From assembly GCF_027563465.1 (NCBI RefSeq), contig NZ_JAPFQA010000015.1, positions 1 to 64,000 of the forward strand: 64,000 nt of DNA, written 5' to 3'. Position 1 is the stretch's first letter. Each line of letters opens with the position of its first letter. Origin of the DNA: Mesorhizobium qingshengii. GTDB lineage: Bacteria; Pseudomonadota; Alphaproteobacteria; Rhizobiales; Rhizobiaceae. This document shows, in pieces, positions 1 through 11,757 of this stretch. The translations under genes and the position numbers were made by a program. Below the pieces are notes generated by a model. It did no database searches, was not told the DNA's origin, and worked only from the letters and a program-made list of their open reading frames with translations.

Positions 1-390
1 TCATTCGAAGTTTTTGAACTTTTTGCGACAGAAATTTCGGGCTCACTTTGTTGGTAGCCGACTGCCCCAACGGAACGCGGACAACGCAGGTGGGCGGCCA
101 TGAAGGAGCCCTATTGCCGCCGCATTGCCGTTCGACACCAAGGCCAACAAAAGAGGGTGCGGCGCCAACCGCGCAGTGCCTTCTTTAAGAGCCTTATATG
201 GAAGTGCGCGATACGCTCTGCAGACGGGGTGCATCGCCTCTCTTCGTGGAGCGCTCTATAAGAGAAGTGCGCGAGGGGAAATCCACCGGGGCCTGGGGCT
301 TCGTTGACTTCACCTGCCGTGACAGGCAAATGTCATGGCCACAACAAAAGCGACAAGCCGTTCCGCCCGGGGAAGAAGCAGCCCTTCTGG
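1..390. other. Left-edge region without a supported gene
   Basis: I see no convincing gene here. Short open frames exist on both strands but none has a ribosome binding site or a recognisable product. A 10-base word, AAGTGCGCGA, occurs twice (near 201-210 and 265-274), the second copy within an AT-richer stretch. This is the upstream region of the M23 peptidase gene. Confidence 0.4.
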
Positions 391-2361
391 ATGCCAGACA
401 CGGAAGATGTCATAGCCGAACTCGGCAACGAGCCGCCGCTTATCGCGGATGGCCGCAGCGGCCCGCCCGATCGGCGTGAGGTTTCCGCACGCTGGCTGTC
501 GGGAACCTTTCTCACCGGCGTGACCTCGAGCGTGCTGATGGGCGTGGCGCTGTTCGCCGCCCTCGACGGGCGCCAGCAACTGGCGACCCCGCCCGAAATT
601 GCCGAACTGATCGGCCTGGCCAGCAATGGCGATTCCGGCGAGGTAGCCAAGACGACAAGGCTGGTGGCGCCGCGTCAGATCGCCAAGGCCAAGGACCGCC
701 GCCGCATGGAAGTGTCGATGGTCACCAAGGTCGGCGACCGTGACGTCATCCACACCATGCCTTTCGTGCAGATCAAGATGGCGCTCGCCGCCGGGCACAC
801 CACCAACCGCGCCTACCCGCCTTTCGACCCCATGCAGGTGTTCGGCGACGACAGCGACGACGGTGCGGCGCAGCCGGCGGCAGCCTCCGCCGCGTCCGGC
901 CAGATCTACGGCGCCAAGGTCGAAAGCGAGATGAGCCTGAAGACGGTCGACTTTCCGATCGAGACGGCTTCCTTCGACGAAAAAAACGACCTGTCCGCCG
1001 ATGAGGTGGAAAAGGTGGTGCGTGAAGCCGGCACCGACCTCAGCGACGGCGCCGTCCAGGTTGCTTCGCTCCATTATGTCGATCCGCAGCGATTTGGCGA
1101 AGCCTTTGCCGAGAGCATGGCCGGGTCCTACGACGTCAAGATCGTGCCGGAAAACGTCTCGGTGGCGCCGCGCGCCGCCGCCGACGACCAGGCGCCGGCT
1201 TTCGCCGAGGAAATCATCCCCTTCACCAAGGATCTCGACATCACCGAAGCCTTTGCTGATTCGGGCTATACGGGGGACGACGCCACCGGCATGGCGGAGG
1301 CGATCGCCAAGCTGCTCAACGCGACGGCGCTCAAGGCCGGTACCGTACTTCGTGTCGGTCTCGAGGTGCATGGCGATGCCGCCAAGGTCGTCCGCACCAG
1401 CGTCTACGACAGGACCCAGCACATCGTCACCATCGCGCTCGACGATCGCGGTCAGTATGTTCCGGCGCAGGAACCGGATCCGAACCCCGAATTGCTGACG
1501 GCGTTCGATGATTCGTCGGCACCGGTGGTGGTGCGCGGCAACCTGCCCAACATCTATGACGGGATCTACCGCACCGCCTATTCCTACGGCATGTCGAAGA
1601 AGATGACACAGCGGCTGATCAAGCTGCTGGCATCAGACGTCGACTTTCAGTCCCGCCTCAACCCCTCCGACCGCCTCGAAGTGCTGTTCTCGCAGCCCGA
1701 TGGCGACGACCAGACCTCGGACAATTCCGAACTTCTTTACGTCTCGGCGACATTCGGCGGCACGACGCGCAACTTCTATCGCTTCCAGATGCAGGACGGC
1801 GGCACCGACTATTTCGACGAGGACGGCTCGAGCGCCGAGCAGTTCCTGCTGCGCAACCCGCTGCCCAACGGCAGGTTTACCTCCGGATTTGGTGCCCGCA
1901 AGCATCCAATCCTCGGCTATGTCCGCATGCACACAGGCACCGATTGGGCCGCCCCCATCGGATCGCCGATCATCGCCGCCGGCAACGGCGTCGTTGAGAA
2001 GGCGGGCTGGGCCGGCGGCTATGGCAAGCAGATCATCCTGCGCCATGCCAACGGCTACGAGACATCCTACAATCACCAGAGCGCTTTTGCCAAAGGCATC
2101 GAACCCGGCGTTCATGTCCGCCAGGGCCAGGTCATCGGCTATCTCGGCCAGACCGGTCTCTCCACCGGTCCGCACCTCCACTACGAGCTGATCGTCAACG
2201 GCACCAAGGTCGATTCGATGCGCGTCCGGCTGCCGGTCGGCAAGGTGCTGAAAGGCGATGACCTCGTCGCCTTCAAGCGCGAGCGCGAGCGCATCGACGA
2301 CCTGCTGAAGCAGGAAGACAGCGATTCGCTGAAAGTCGCGAGCGCCAGGATCGACGGCTGA
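391..2361 (+). CDS. M23 family metallopeptidase (membrane-anchored peptidoglycan endopeptidase)
   Basis: Predicted LytM/M23 zinc peptidase that cuts peptide cross-bridges in the cell wall. With the ATG at 391 the protein is 656 residues. A single hydrophobic segment near residues 35-58 should anchor it in the inner membrane with the rest in the periplasm. The C-terminal M23 domain (about 490-610) has the zinc ligands: H514 and D518 in HTGTD, and the H595-L-H597 motif (PHLHYE). The catalytic set therefore looks intact, unlike degenerate M23 activators such as EnvC. The long middle part resembles the LysM/OapA-like N-terminal regions of rhizobial M23 proteins. An in-frame TTG at 304 would add 29 residues; neither start has a good ribosome binding site. 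It runs convergently into an MFS gene 11 bases away. Confidence 0.88.
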   Translation: MPDTEDVIAELGNEPPLIADGRSGPPDRREVSARWLSGTFLTGVTSSVLMGVALFAALDGRQQLATPPEIAELIGLASNGDSGEVAKTTRLVAPRQIAKAKDRRRMEVSMVTKVGDRDVIHTMPFVQIKMALAAGHTTNRAYPPFDPMQVFGDDSDDGAAQPAAASAASGQIYGAKVESEMSLKTVDFPIETASFDEKNDLSADEVEKVVREAGTDLSDGAVQVASLHYVDPQRFGEAFAESMAGSYDVKIVPENVSVAPRAAADDQAPAFAEEIIPFTKDLDITEAFADSGYTGDDATGMAEAIAKLLNATALKAGTVLRVGLEVHGDAAKVVRTSVYDRTQHIVTIALDDRGQYVPAQEPDPNPELLTAFDDSSAPVVVRGNLPNIYDGIYRTAYSYGMSKKMTQRLIKLLASDVDFQSRLNPSDRLEVLFSQPDGDDQTSDNSELLYVSATFGGTTRNFYRFQMQDGGTDYFDEDGSSAEQFLLRNPLPNGRFTSGFGARKHPILGYVRMHTGTDWAAPIGSPIIAAGNGVVEKAGWAGGYGKQIILRHANGYETSYNHQSAFAKGIEPGVHVRQGQVIGYLGQTGLSTGPHLHYELIVNGTKVDSMRVRLPVGKVLKGDDLVAFKRERERIDDLLKQEDSDSLKVASARIDG

Positions 2362-2372
2362 TTCGTTGAAGT

Positions 2373-3932
2373 TCAGCCTTGCGGATCTTCCGCACGCCGC
2401 AACCATGGCAGCCGCTCGCCGGAAATGGTCGTCCACGCGATGACAGCCGAAAGCAGGCAAAGCAGCGCTGTCACCGAGGAGACAGCGGAAAAGGCAGCAT
2501 CGCTGGCGGCGAGCCTTGCCGCATCGAGTGCCGGCGCCAGTCCGGCCGGTGCCGGCTCGCCGAAGCCAGGGACGCCGGACAACGCATTCCCATCCAGTGC
2601 ATTCGCGTAGACCCAGGCGGCAAGCGACCCCATCGCCGCCACCGCGATCAGGCCGCCGATGCGCGAAACGGCATTGTTTATACCGGATGCAGCACCCGTA
2701 TCCCTGTCTTCCACCGCCGTCATGATCGCGGTCGACAGCGGCGACACCACCAACGCCATGCCGAGCCCCATCAGCGCCATCAGCGGAAATGTTCCCGCCC
2801 AGAAATTGTGGATGCCGGCATGGGTGAGCAACGCAAGTCCGGCGAAGGCGAGAGCCACGACAAGGCTGCCGCAGGCAATCGGAAAACGCGGCCCGATCCG
2901 ATCCGACAGCTGGCCGACCGGTCCCGACAGGAGCGCGATCGATGCCGACAAGGGCAGGAAGATGAAGCCGACCTCGGCCGTGCTCAATCCCCAGCCGGCG
3001 ATCAGCAGCATCGGCAGATAGAAAAGATTGGCTGACAGCGCGAAATAGAGGAAGAACGTTGCGACATTGGCTCCGGCGAAGGCGCCGATGCGAAACAGAG
3101 ACAGATCGATCATCGGCTCGCGCTGCCGAAGCTCGAAGAAGATGAAGACAGCCAGCAATACGGCGCCGGCGGCAATGCTCGGCCCCGACATATGACCCTC
3201 GCCGCTGGCACTCATCGAGGTCAGCCCGTAAGCGAGCGCGCCGAAAGCCGATGTCGCGAGCCCGCCACCGCCGAGATCCAGACTGCGTTTCGCCGTCGGT
3301 GCGTCGGCCGGGATTTTGGCCAGGAGAAGATAGATCGAGATGAGGCCGAGCGGCAGGTTGATGGCGAAGATCGCCCGCCAGATGCCGTCGCCGAAAGCCG
3401 AGAGCACAAGGCCGCCGAGCACCGGGCCAAGTGCCGTGGTCAGCGCCGAAGCCGCCGCCCAGATGCCTATCGCGCGGCCGCGTTCTTTCTTCGGGTAGGC
3501 CTTGGCGATGATGGCGAGGCTGCCCGGCACCATGATCGCGGCACCAATGCCCTGGATGGCGCGAAACGCGATCAGCACAGCCGCATTCGGCGCCAAGGCA
3601 CAGGCAAGCGAGGCAACAATGAACAACGCGATGCCTGCCACAAAGGCGCGGCGCAACCCGAATCGATCGCCGGCGGCGCCGCCGGCAAGGATCAGCGCCG
3701 AGAGCGTCAACGCATAGGCATTGGAAATCCATTGCGCCTCGGCAAGGCTGGCGCCGAGGTCGACACGGATCGCCGGCATGGCGATGGCCAGGATCGAACC
3801 GTCGATGAAGCCAAGCGCCGAGGCCAGGATCGCCGCGATCAACACGAATCGCCGCTGCGATTGCGGACAGAACGTACCGTTCGTGACCGGGCTGGCCAGC
3901 GGGACCGCGGCGGCTTCACTTGGTGAATGCAT
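2373..3932 (-). CDS. MFS transporter, DHA2 (14-helix) drug exporter family
   Basis: Proton-driven multidrug-type exporter of the major facilitator superfamily. The 519-residue protein has about 14 hydrophobic helices. The N-terminal half shows the family signatures: FIDGSILAIAMPAI in helix 1, the loop GDRFGLRR (motif A) and RAIQGIGAA (motif B, helix 4). A short soluble C-terminus ends the protein. The ATG at 3932 follows AAGG at a suitable distance and is preferred over a TTG 12 codons upstream. It is divergent from the TMEM175-like gene at 4103, across 170 bases. No adjacent regulator or membrane-fusion partner is seen, so it probably works alone in the inner membrane. Substrate unknown. Confidence 0.88.
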   Translation of the reverse strand: MHSPSEAAAVPLASPVTNGTFCPQSQRRFVLIAAILASALGFIDGSILAIAMPAIRVDLGASLAEAQWISNAYALTLSALILAGGAAGDRFGLRRAFVAGIALFIVASLACALAPNAAVLIAFRAIQGIGAAIMVPGSLAIIAKAYPKKERGRAIGIWAAASALTTALGPVLGGLVLSAFGDGIWRAIFAINLPLGLISIYLLLAKIPADAPTAKRSLDLGGGGLATSAFGALAYGLTSMSASGEGHMSGPSIAAGAVLLAVFIFFELRQREPMIDLSLFRIGAFAGANVATFFLYFALSANLFYLPMLLIAGWGLSTAEVGFIFLPLSASIALLSGPVGQLSDRIGPRFPIACGSLVVALAFAGLALLTHAGIHNFWAGTFPLMALMGLGMALVVSPLSTAIMTAVEDRDTGAASGINNAVSRIGGLIAVAAMGSLAAWVYANALDGNALSGVPGFGEPAPAGLAPALDAARLAASDAAFSAVSSVTALLCLLSAVIAWTTISGERLPWLRRAEDPQG

Positions 3933-4102
3933 GGAACCTTGCTTAGACCTCCGGCGCGCCGGCAACAACCGGCCAGCGGCTTGCAGTCATTGAAACCAGT
4001 CTCACTCTCGGACCGGCCGTCTTGCCGGGTTGGCACCTATCCGGGTGCAAACGGCGGCGGTCATGGTAAGTTTTCCCGGGAGCCGCAGCTGGAGAGCAAT
4101 CG

Positions 4103-4735
4103 ATGAAGCGTCCACTCGAGGCATCGGCGGAGGGACGCGGCCGCGTCGTCGGCATCACCGACGGGGTGTTCGCCATCGCACTCACACTGATCGTGCTCGA
4201 GTTCAGGGTGCCGGCGCATGAGACGATCCATTCGGAACGCGATCTGCTTGCCGCGATCGCGGCACTTGCGCCACGCTTCCTGACCTATGCCTTGAGCTTC
4301 CTGACGCTGACCATTTTCTGGTTCGGCCAGCAGGCACAGCATGGGCTGATCGCGAAATCCGACAGACGGCTCGCCACGCTGAACCTCTGCTTTCTCGCTT
4401 TCATCGCCTTGCTGCCGTTCTCAACCGACTTGTTGGCGGACTTCCTCGAATTCAGAACCGCGGTGCTCGTCTATTGGCTCAACCTGCTGATGCTCGGCGT
4501 CACCCTGTTCGCCAGTTGGCGCTATGCGGAGAAAAACGGCTTTCTGGCGGAGGGTGTCGACGCGGAAACGCGACGCACGGTCTACCTGCGCATCGTCAAG
4601 GCGCAATTCCTGTGGGCAATCGGCGCCGCACTCTCACTTATCAGTCCCTTGCTCAGCGTCGGCTTCATCCTGGTCGTGCAGTTGGTCTATGCCGCCGCAC
4701 TTCGGAATTCACTGCTGCGCAAGATCATCGGCTGA
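4103..4735 (+). CDS. TMEM175 family (DUF1211) membrane protein, putative potassium channel
   Basis: A 210-residue, six-helix inner-membrane protein. The first helix carries the family pattern TDGVFAIALTL (about residues 19-29), matching the FSDGVFAIA filter motif of bacterial TMEM175 channels except that F-S is replaced by I-T. Bacterial members form tetrameric potassium-permeable channels, so a cation leak or channel role is inferred from the family. The start ATG has GGAG about 11 bases upstream. The end overlaps the end of the convergent L,D-transpeptidase gene by 27 bases. Confidence 0.8.
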   Translation: MKRPLEASAEGRGRVVGITDGVFAIALTLIVLEFRVPAHETIHSERDLLAAIAALAPRFLTYALSFLTLTIFWFGQQAQHGLIAKSDRRLATLNLCFLAFIALLPFSTDLLADFLEFRTAVLVYWLNLLMLGVTLFASWRYAEKNGFLAEGVDAETRRTVYLRIVKAQFLWAIGAALSLISPLLSVGFILVVQLVYAAALRNSLLRKIIG

Positions 4736-6232
4736 GGGTCCGCCGATAAACTCAACGGTGACACCCGGCGAGACGAGCTTGGCGAGTTCTCGCGCATCCC
4801 AATTGGTCAGGCGCACGCAGCCATGGCTTTCGGTCTTGCCGATCTTCGACGGGTCCGGTGTGCCGTGGATGCCGTAGGTCGGCTTGTCGAGCGCGATCCA
4901 GACCGATCCGACCGGGCCGTTGGGACCCGGCGGAATGGTCAGAATCTTGTCGTTCTGGCCCTGCTTGAAATTGATGTTGGGGTTGTAGGTGTAGTTCGGA
5001 TCGAGCGCGACGCGCGACACCGTGTGCGTGCCGGACGGTGACGGCGTATCCGACGAACCGATGGTCGCGGGATAGGCCGCGACCAGCTTGCCCCCCGCAT
5101 CATAGGCGAAAACCTCTTTCTTGCCCTTGTCGGCGACGATGCGCGCGACCGGTGTCGAGACCAGCCTGCCGAAATTGGCGACCTTGATGATCGTGCCAGG
5201 ACGATTGAAGTTGGCGTCCGGGTTGAGCGCCTTGAGATAGTTCTCGTCCATGTGGAAGCGCTCGGCGAGTGCTTCGGTCACCGAAGTGTAGCCCATGCGG
5301 TCGAGCTGTGCCTTCTGACTGTAGTCTTCCGGGATCGAGGCGACATAGGGGCCGGCCGCATCTTCCGGTGTGATGGTATAGTTGGCGAAGGCATCGCCGC
5401 CGGATTGTGCAAGTGCTCCCTGGATTCCGACCGCATCGGTCGATCGCAGATTGCTGCCAGTGATTTCGTTGTAGGCGGCGAGCGCCTTGTCGACATTCGA
5501 ACCGAATCGCCCATCGATGACGCCAGGCGAAGCGCCGCCCCGGTCGAGCAGCACCTGAAGCGCGGCGACATCCTGGCGCGCTCCGAGCGAAAGCGACGGC
5601 CCGACAGTGGTCTTGTCGCCAGCCTTTGGTGGCAGTGCCGCCTGATCGGCAGGCACGGCCTGTTCGGCGGGCGCTCTCGGCTGGACAGGTTCTATCGATG
5701 CCTCGTTGAGCGGCTGACGCTTGACGGTGCGCGGCTCTGCCGGCTGCGGTGCCTCGGGATAATTGTTGTCGTAGTTGCCGTCGTCCTGAGGCGCCGGCGG
5801 GTAGGCTTCCACGGAATTGTCACTATTGGGATCGTATTCGTCGGCCGGCGGCGCGATGACCCGGCCTTCCTCTTGCAACTGCTTGCGGCGGAACCGCGCC
5901 ATATCTTCCGGATCGTCGAGATAGTAGCGGTCGTCTTCGGCGGGGACGCGACCAAGCTCGCGCAGCCTTGTCTCACGGCGCAGCGCGCGACGGTCGAGCC
6001 GGGTCTGCGGCGGCTGGATGGCGATCACCTTGCCGGTATCGGCATCGACAATGACGCGGTTTCCCCTGGCGTCGTAATAGATGTCCAGATTGCCGTCCTG
6101 GGCGACAAGGATGCCGCCGGCGGCAGCAGTGCGAACAGCCCGTGGCGAGGTATCGTCGGTCGGCGCGGCCATTGCACTTGAAGAAAGTATCCCGGCGGCG
6201 AGCGCCGAGAGGGTGAAGATCGTCCGCAACAT
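4709..6232 (-). CDS. L,D-transpeptidase with peptidoglycan-binding domain (YkuD fold)
   Basis: Exported enzyme that makes 3-3 cross-links in peptidoglycan or links proteins to it. The 507-residue protein begins with a signal peptide ending near Ala-Met-Ala-Ala. A low-complexity Pro/Asp/Asn-rich linker follows, then a peptidoglycan-binding-like domain (around 230-275, pattern LQVLLDRGGASPGVIDGRFG), and a C-terminal YkuD domain. The active-site motif is SHGCVRL, with the catalytic cysteine at 472 and the histidine at 470; the upstream HGTPDPSKIG fits the family. The ATG at 6232 is chosen because GGAGAG lies about 10 bases before it; a TTG three codons earlier is too close to that site. Rhizobiales depend heavily on L,D-transpeptidases and usually carry many. 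Confidence 0.92.
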   Translation of the reverse strand: MLRTIFTLSALAAGILSSSAMAAPTDDTSPRAVRTAAAGGILVAQDGNLDIYYDARGNRVIVDADTGKVIAIQPPQTRLDRRALRRETRLRELGRVPAEDDRYYLDDPEDMARFRRKQLQEEGRVIAPPADEYDPNSDNSVEAYPPAPQDDGNYDNNYPEAPQPAEPRTVKRQPLNEASIEPVQPRAPAEQAVPADQAALPPKAGDKTTVGPSLSLGARQDVAALQVLLDRGGASPGVIDGRFGSNVDKALAAYNEITGSNLRSTDAVGIQGALAQSGGDAFANYTITPEDAAGPYVASIPEDYSQKAQLDRMGYTSVTEALAERFHMDENYLKALNPDANFNRPGTIIKVANFGRLVSTPVARIVADKGKKEVFAYDAGGKLVAAYPATIGSSDTPSPSGTHTVSRVALDPNYTYNPNINFKQGQNDKILTIPPGPNGPVGSVWIALDKPTYGIHGTPDPSKIGKTESHGCVRLTNWDARELAKLVSPGVTVEFIGGPSADDLAQQ

Positions 6233-6382
6233 GGTGGCCAAACTCTCCGGTCCGTAATTGCCGCCGCCCGGCAGTGTCCCTGTGAGGCGAACCCTTCGCC
6301 AACAAACCAGTTACCCAGCATATGGTTCCAACATGAACCGGGCATGAAGATGGCGGTTTTCCGGCGCCTCGATGAATGTCGG

Positions 6383-6763
6383 CTAGCGCGCGGCAAGCCC
6401 CAGTTCCTTGCGCGCCTGCTTCGTCAGCTTGAGGACAACCAGGCGATGGCTCTCGCGCAGATAGTCCTTCAGCGCAGCATCATCCACGCTCTGGCTTGTC
6501 CGACGCTGGATCCATGTCATGCCGCGCGAGGCAAGATAGGGCGCCGGCCGCAGTTCCGGTAGCTCCTTGAGCACATCATAGGCAATGTCGGAGCATTTGA
6601 AGGTGACGAAGAGCTGCTGTCCTTGATCCCAGCCGCCGATCGCAAAGACCTTGGCCCCGACCTTCCAGACATGGGCGCCGCCCCATTGGACGACATGGTT
6701 CGTCGAAGGCAGCGAGGCGCAGAAGCTGTTGTAGTCGTCCAGCGTCATCCCTGCCCTCGTCAT
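6383..6763 (-). CDS. MmcQ/YjbR family protein
   Basis: A 126-residue soluble protein of the MmcQ/YjbR (CyaY-like fold) family, about the normal full length. Family features are a start such as Y-N-S-F-C, a central W-G-G-A-H-V-W-K-V-G-x-K-V-F-A strand pair, and a C-terminal L-K-D-Y-L-R-E-S-H helix. The family is linked to DNA binding or nucleotide metabolism, but a reaction has not been fixed, so I assign none. A second ATG at 6748 is directly preceded by AGGG and could also be used. It lies downstream of clpB on the same strand but beyond a strong terminator, so it is probably transcribed on its own. Confidence 0.82.
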   Translation of the reverse strand: MTRAGMTLDDYNSFCASLPSTNHVVQWGGAHVWKVGAKVFAIGGWDQGQQLFVTFKCSDIAYDVLKELPELRPAPYLASRGMTWIQRRTSQSVDDAALKDYLRESHRLVVLKLTKQARKELGLAAR

Positions 6764-6768
6764 TCATA

Positions 6769-6805
6769 TGAAAACGCCGCGCGTCCTGGATGGACGCGCG
6801 GCGTT
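6769..6805 (-). terminator. Rho-independent terminator of clpB
   Basis: A perfect 14-bp inverted repeat (6773-6786 with 6792-6805, loop of 5) begins four bases after the clpB stop codon. On the minus strand the stem is followed by TTTT. It separates clpB from the YjbR-family gene. Confidence 0.88.
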
Positions 6806-6808
6806 GTA

Positions 6809-9415
<2,607 letters not shown>

Positions 9416-9508
9416 ATCTGTCTCCTTCCATCACCGGCCCGCTTTGCGGCACCGGATCAGATTGCGGTGACGGACCCGCCCATTCGAGCCGGATCCTGTT
9501 CAGCCGAG

Positions 9509-9537
9509 ATATGGTGCATAGGCCATGCTGTCTCAAG
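9509..9537 (-). promoter_or_regulatory. Sigma-32 (RpoH)-type promoter of clpB
   Basis: On the minus strand CTTGAG (9537-9532) is separated by exactly 17 bases from CCATAT (9514-9509). This matches the alphaproteobacterial heat-shock pattern CTTGAA-N17-CCATAT with one mismatch. It lies about 95 bases before the clpB start codon, which fits the known heat-shock control of clpB. Confidence 0.8.
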
Positions 9538-9580
9538 ACGCTTTGATATTGGTCAACGCATAATATTCCGCCGCTGCACA

Positions 9581-9613
9581 AAACAAAAACGGCGGGGATT
9601 TCTCCCCGCCGTT
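9581..9613 (-). terminator. Rho-independent terminator after the DUF4167 gene
   Basis: An 11-bp perfect stem (9588-9598 with 9603-9613, loop of 4) is followed on the minus strand by a T-rich run (TTTTTGTTTT). It ends the lysC-to-DUF4167 block and insulates the clpB promoter. Confidence 0.87.
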
Positions 9614-9636
9614 CGATGTCTTGAACAGCCGCTCGA

Positions 9637-10575
9637 TCAGTTGTCGATGTCGACGATCACCGGTTCAGCGTTGCCGCCGTCGACGGGGGCCACAGCCACC
9701 TCGCCGGCGCCGGCATTGTCGCCACCACCGTCAACCTGGTCGGCATTGACGCGCGGACGGCGCGGACGCCTCGGGCGACGGGCAGCGGCGCTTTCGGCAG
9801 CCGCCTCATTGAGCTCGGCCTGGGCGGCAAGACCTGCCGGTGACAGGTGCTCGAACAGCGGAGTCACCTCGGCCGCAACGGGTTCGGACACAATGGCTTC
9901 AGTTGGCGAGCCGGCCTCTGCCTGGATCGGAGCCTCATTGCGCTGCTGCTGACCGCCTTGCTCGACGGACGAACCATAGTCGCGCTGGCCCCCCTGGCCA
10001 TAACCGCCATTGGGGCGACGATCGCGATGGCGCCCGCCATTGTTGTCGCGGCCGCCATTGTTGCGTCCGCCATTGTTGTCACGCGTGTCGCGGCCGCTTT
10101 CGCGGTTCAGCGCGACCTCGGCCGGCATGCCTTCGATGACCGGCTGCGGACCGGCGCCATGGCTGACTGCCGGCACCTGTGTCTCGGAATTGGCGTTCCC
10201 GCTATTGCCGGCATTGTCGAACTCGTCACGATCCTCATCGCCGTCATCGTCGAAGTCGTCGCGATTCTGCTGGACGTTCTGGATCGGCATCTGCGCCTGC
10301 GCGGCCGCGATGATGCGATTGTAGTGTTCGGCGTGCTGGAGATAATTTTCCGCCATGACCCGGTCGCCGGAGCTTTGCGCGTCACGGGCAAGGGTGGCAT
10401 ATTTTTCGGCGATCTGCTGAGCCGATCCGCGAATCTTCACGTCCGGGCCGTTGCTCTCGTAGTTGCGCGTCAGGGGATTTGGCCCCTTGCGGTTGTTGTT
10501 GTTATTGTTGTTGCCACCGCCGCCGCCACTATTGTTGCGACCGCGCATGCGCCTGTTCTGCTGTTGTGGCCTCAT
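9637..10575 (-). CDS. DUF4167 domain-containing protein (Asn/Gly-rich, RNA-binding-like)
   Basis: A 312-residue protein typical of Rhizobiales. The N-terminus is basic and rich in Arg, Gly and Asn (RMRGRNN followed by poly-Gly and poly-Asn). The conserved DUF4167 block follows (about residues 35-100), with VKIRGSAQQIAEKYATLARDA and an AENYLQHAEHYNRII helix. The rest is low-complexity, Asp-rich then Arg/Asn/Gly-rich, with a short basic patch ARRPRRPRRPR near the C-terminus. Composition suggests nucleic-acid binding, but no function is established. Position just after prmC is conserved in related genomes. Start ATG preceded by GAAGAGAG. Confidence 0.85.
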   Translation of the reverse strand: MRPQQQNRRMRGRNNSGGGGGNNNNNNNRKGPNPLTRNYESNGPDVKIRGSAQQIAEKYATLARDAQSSGDRVMAENYLQHAEHYNRIIAAAQAQMPIQNVQQNRDDFDDDGDEDRDEFDNAGNSGNANSETQVPAVSHGAGPQPVIEGMPAEVALNRESGRDTRDNNGGRNNGGRDNNGGRHRDRRPNGGYGQGGQRDYGSSVEQGGQQQRNEAPIQAEAGSPTEAIVSEPVAAEVTPLFEHLSPAGLAAQAELNEAAAESAAARRPRRPRRPRVNADQVDGGGDNAGAGEVAVAPVDGGNAEPVIVDIDN

Positions 10576-10878
10576 TCGACTCTCTTCATTTTGAAATTTT
10601 CGAAAAACTCTTCACGAACGGAGGCGCTCATGCAGCCAGCCGCTTCGTTTCTTCACCGGCGTTCGCCCGCATCGATTGCGTTGGCGCCACGTGCCATCCT
10701 GTTCCGGTTACATCACTTGCCGGACGATTCCCGCACGAAGCTTGGGCGTCGTTTGCGCAAGAAGGCAGCTATTTCCAAGGAAACCGAATCGCTAAGAGCA
10801 CTGCCTGCTTCGTCTCATCCGGTTGAGGCGACCCTAGCCGCATTCCCCGGTATTGCCAAGCGCTTTTTTCGCACTGCG
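10576..10878. other. Intergenic region between prmC and DUF4167
   Basis: About 300 bases without a supported gene. It holds the 3' flank of prmC and the upstream region of the DUF4167 gene. Open frames that cross it on the plus strand continue antisense into both neighbours and look like GC-bias artefacts. I see no hairpin terminator or clear promoter. Confidence 0.4.
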
Positions 10879-11757
10879 TCAAGGCTTTCCCCGTTGAAAG
10901 ACAAGAACCCTGTCGTTTCCGCCGAGATCGCCAAATACCCCAGCGGCCGCATAGCCGGCTGCGTGGAATATCTCGCTGACCTCGTTGCGCTGCGTGTGGC
11001 CGATCTCGACCGCGATTCTGCCTTCGGCTTCCAGAAACCTTGCCGCCTCGGCGGCTATTGTTCTGTACGGGGCCAACCCGTCCACGCCACCATCAAGGGC
11101 TAGGCGCGGGTCGAAATCGCGGACTTCGTCCTGCAGATTTCCAATGTCTTGTGACGGTATATAGGGAGGGTTTGCGGCAATTACATGGTAACGGCCGGAA
11201 ACTTTTTCGAACCAGTCGGACTGGAGCGCCGTGAACCGGCCGCCAAGCCCGAGTTGCCTGGCATTGCGGGTCGCCGTCGCCAGCGCGCCAGCGGCAATGT
11301 CGACGCCTGTGGCGATCGCGGCCGGCGCGGCGCTGAGCAGCGCCAGCGCAATGGCGCCGGTGCCGGTGCCGAGATCAAGGATGCGGCATTCGCCCTCCCG
11401 CGCCGCAATCGCCTCGACGAAGGGCAGCACCGCTTCGACCAGCGTTTCCGTATCCGGCCGCGGTTCCAGCGTTTGCGGCGACAGCGACAGGCGCAAACCA
11501 TAGAATTCACGATAGCCCAGGATGCGGTGCACCGGCTCGCCGCCGGCGCGTCGCCGCAAGGCGGCTTCGATTGCCGCGATGGCGCTCCCCTCGACCTTGC
11601 GTTCCGGATCGGCAATCGCCTGCGTGCGGCTCGTGCCGGAAAAATGTTCGACGATCAGCCGCGCATCGAGCGCCGGATCATCGACAGCGGCCGCGGCAAG
11701 CCGGGCCCGCGCTTCCCGCAGCAGCGGCCCCAGCGCCTCAGGCAGTTTGTCAGCCAT
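10879..11757 (-). CDS. prmC: Peptide chain release factor N5-glutamine methyltransferase
   Basis: SAM-dependent enzyme (HemK/PrmC) that methylates the glutamine of the GGQ motif in release factors. The 292-residue protein has an N-terminal helical domain, then a Rossmann methyltransferase with the SAM-binding loop ILDLGTGTGAI and the catalytic NPPY motif (AANPPYIPS) that holds the substrate glutamine. The ATG at 11757 overlaps the end of prfA by 8 bases, so it is translationally coupled to the gene for its own substrate. A further in-frame start lies six codons upstream. The pairing prfA-prmC is widely conserved. Confidence 0.95.
   Translation of the reverse strand: MADKLPEALGPLLREARARLAAAAVDDPALDARLIVEHFSGTSRTQAIADPERKVEGSAIAAIEAALRRRAGGEPVHRILGYREFYGLRLSLSPQTLEPRPDTETLVEAVLPFVEAIAAREGECRILDLGTGTGAIALALLSAAPAAIATGVDIAAGALATATRNARQLGLGGRFTALQSDWFEKVSGRYHVIAANPPYIPSQDIGNLQDEVRDFDPRLALDGGVDGLAPYRTIAAEAARFLEAEGRIAVEIGHTQRNEVSEIFHAAGYAAAGVFGDLGGNDRVLVFQRGKP

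Noticed and set aside
310..1422. A minus-strand frame inside the M23 peptidase gene
   Set aside because: His/Arg-rich shadow; the M23 gene has intact catalytic motifs downstream in the same frame.
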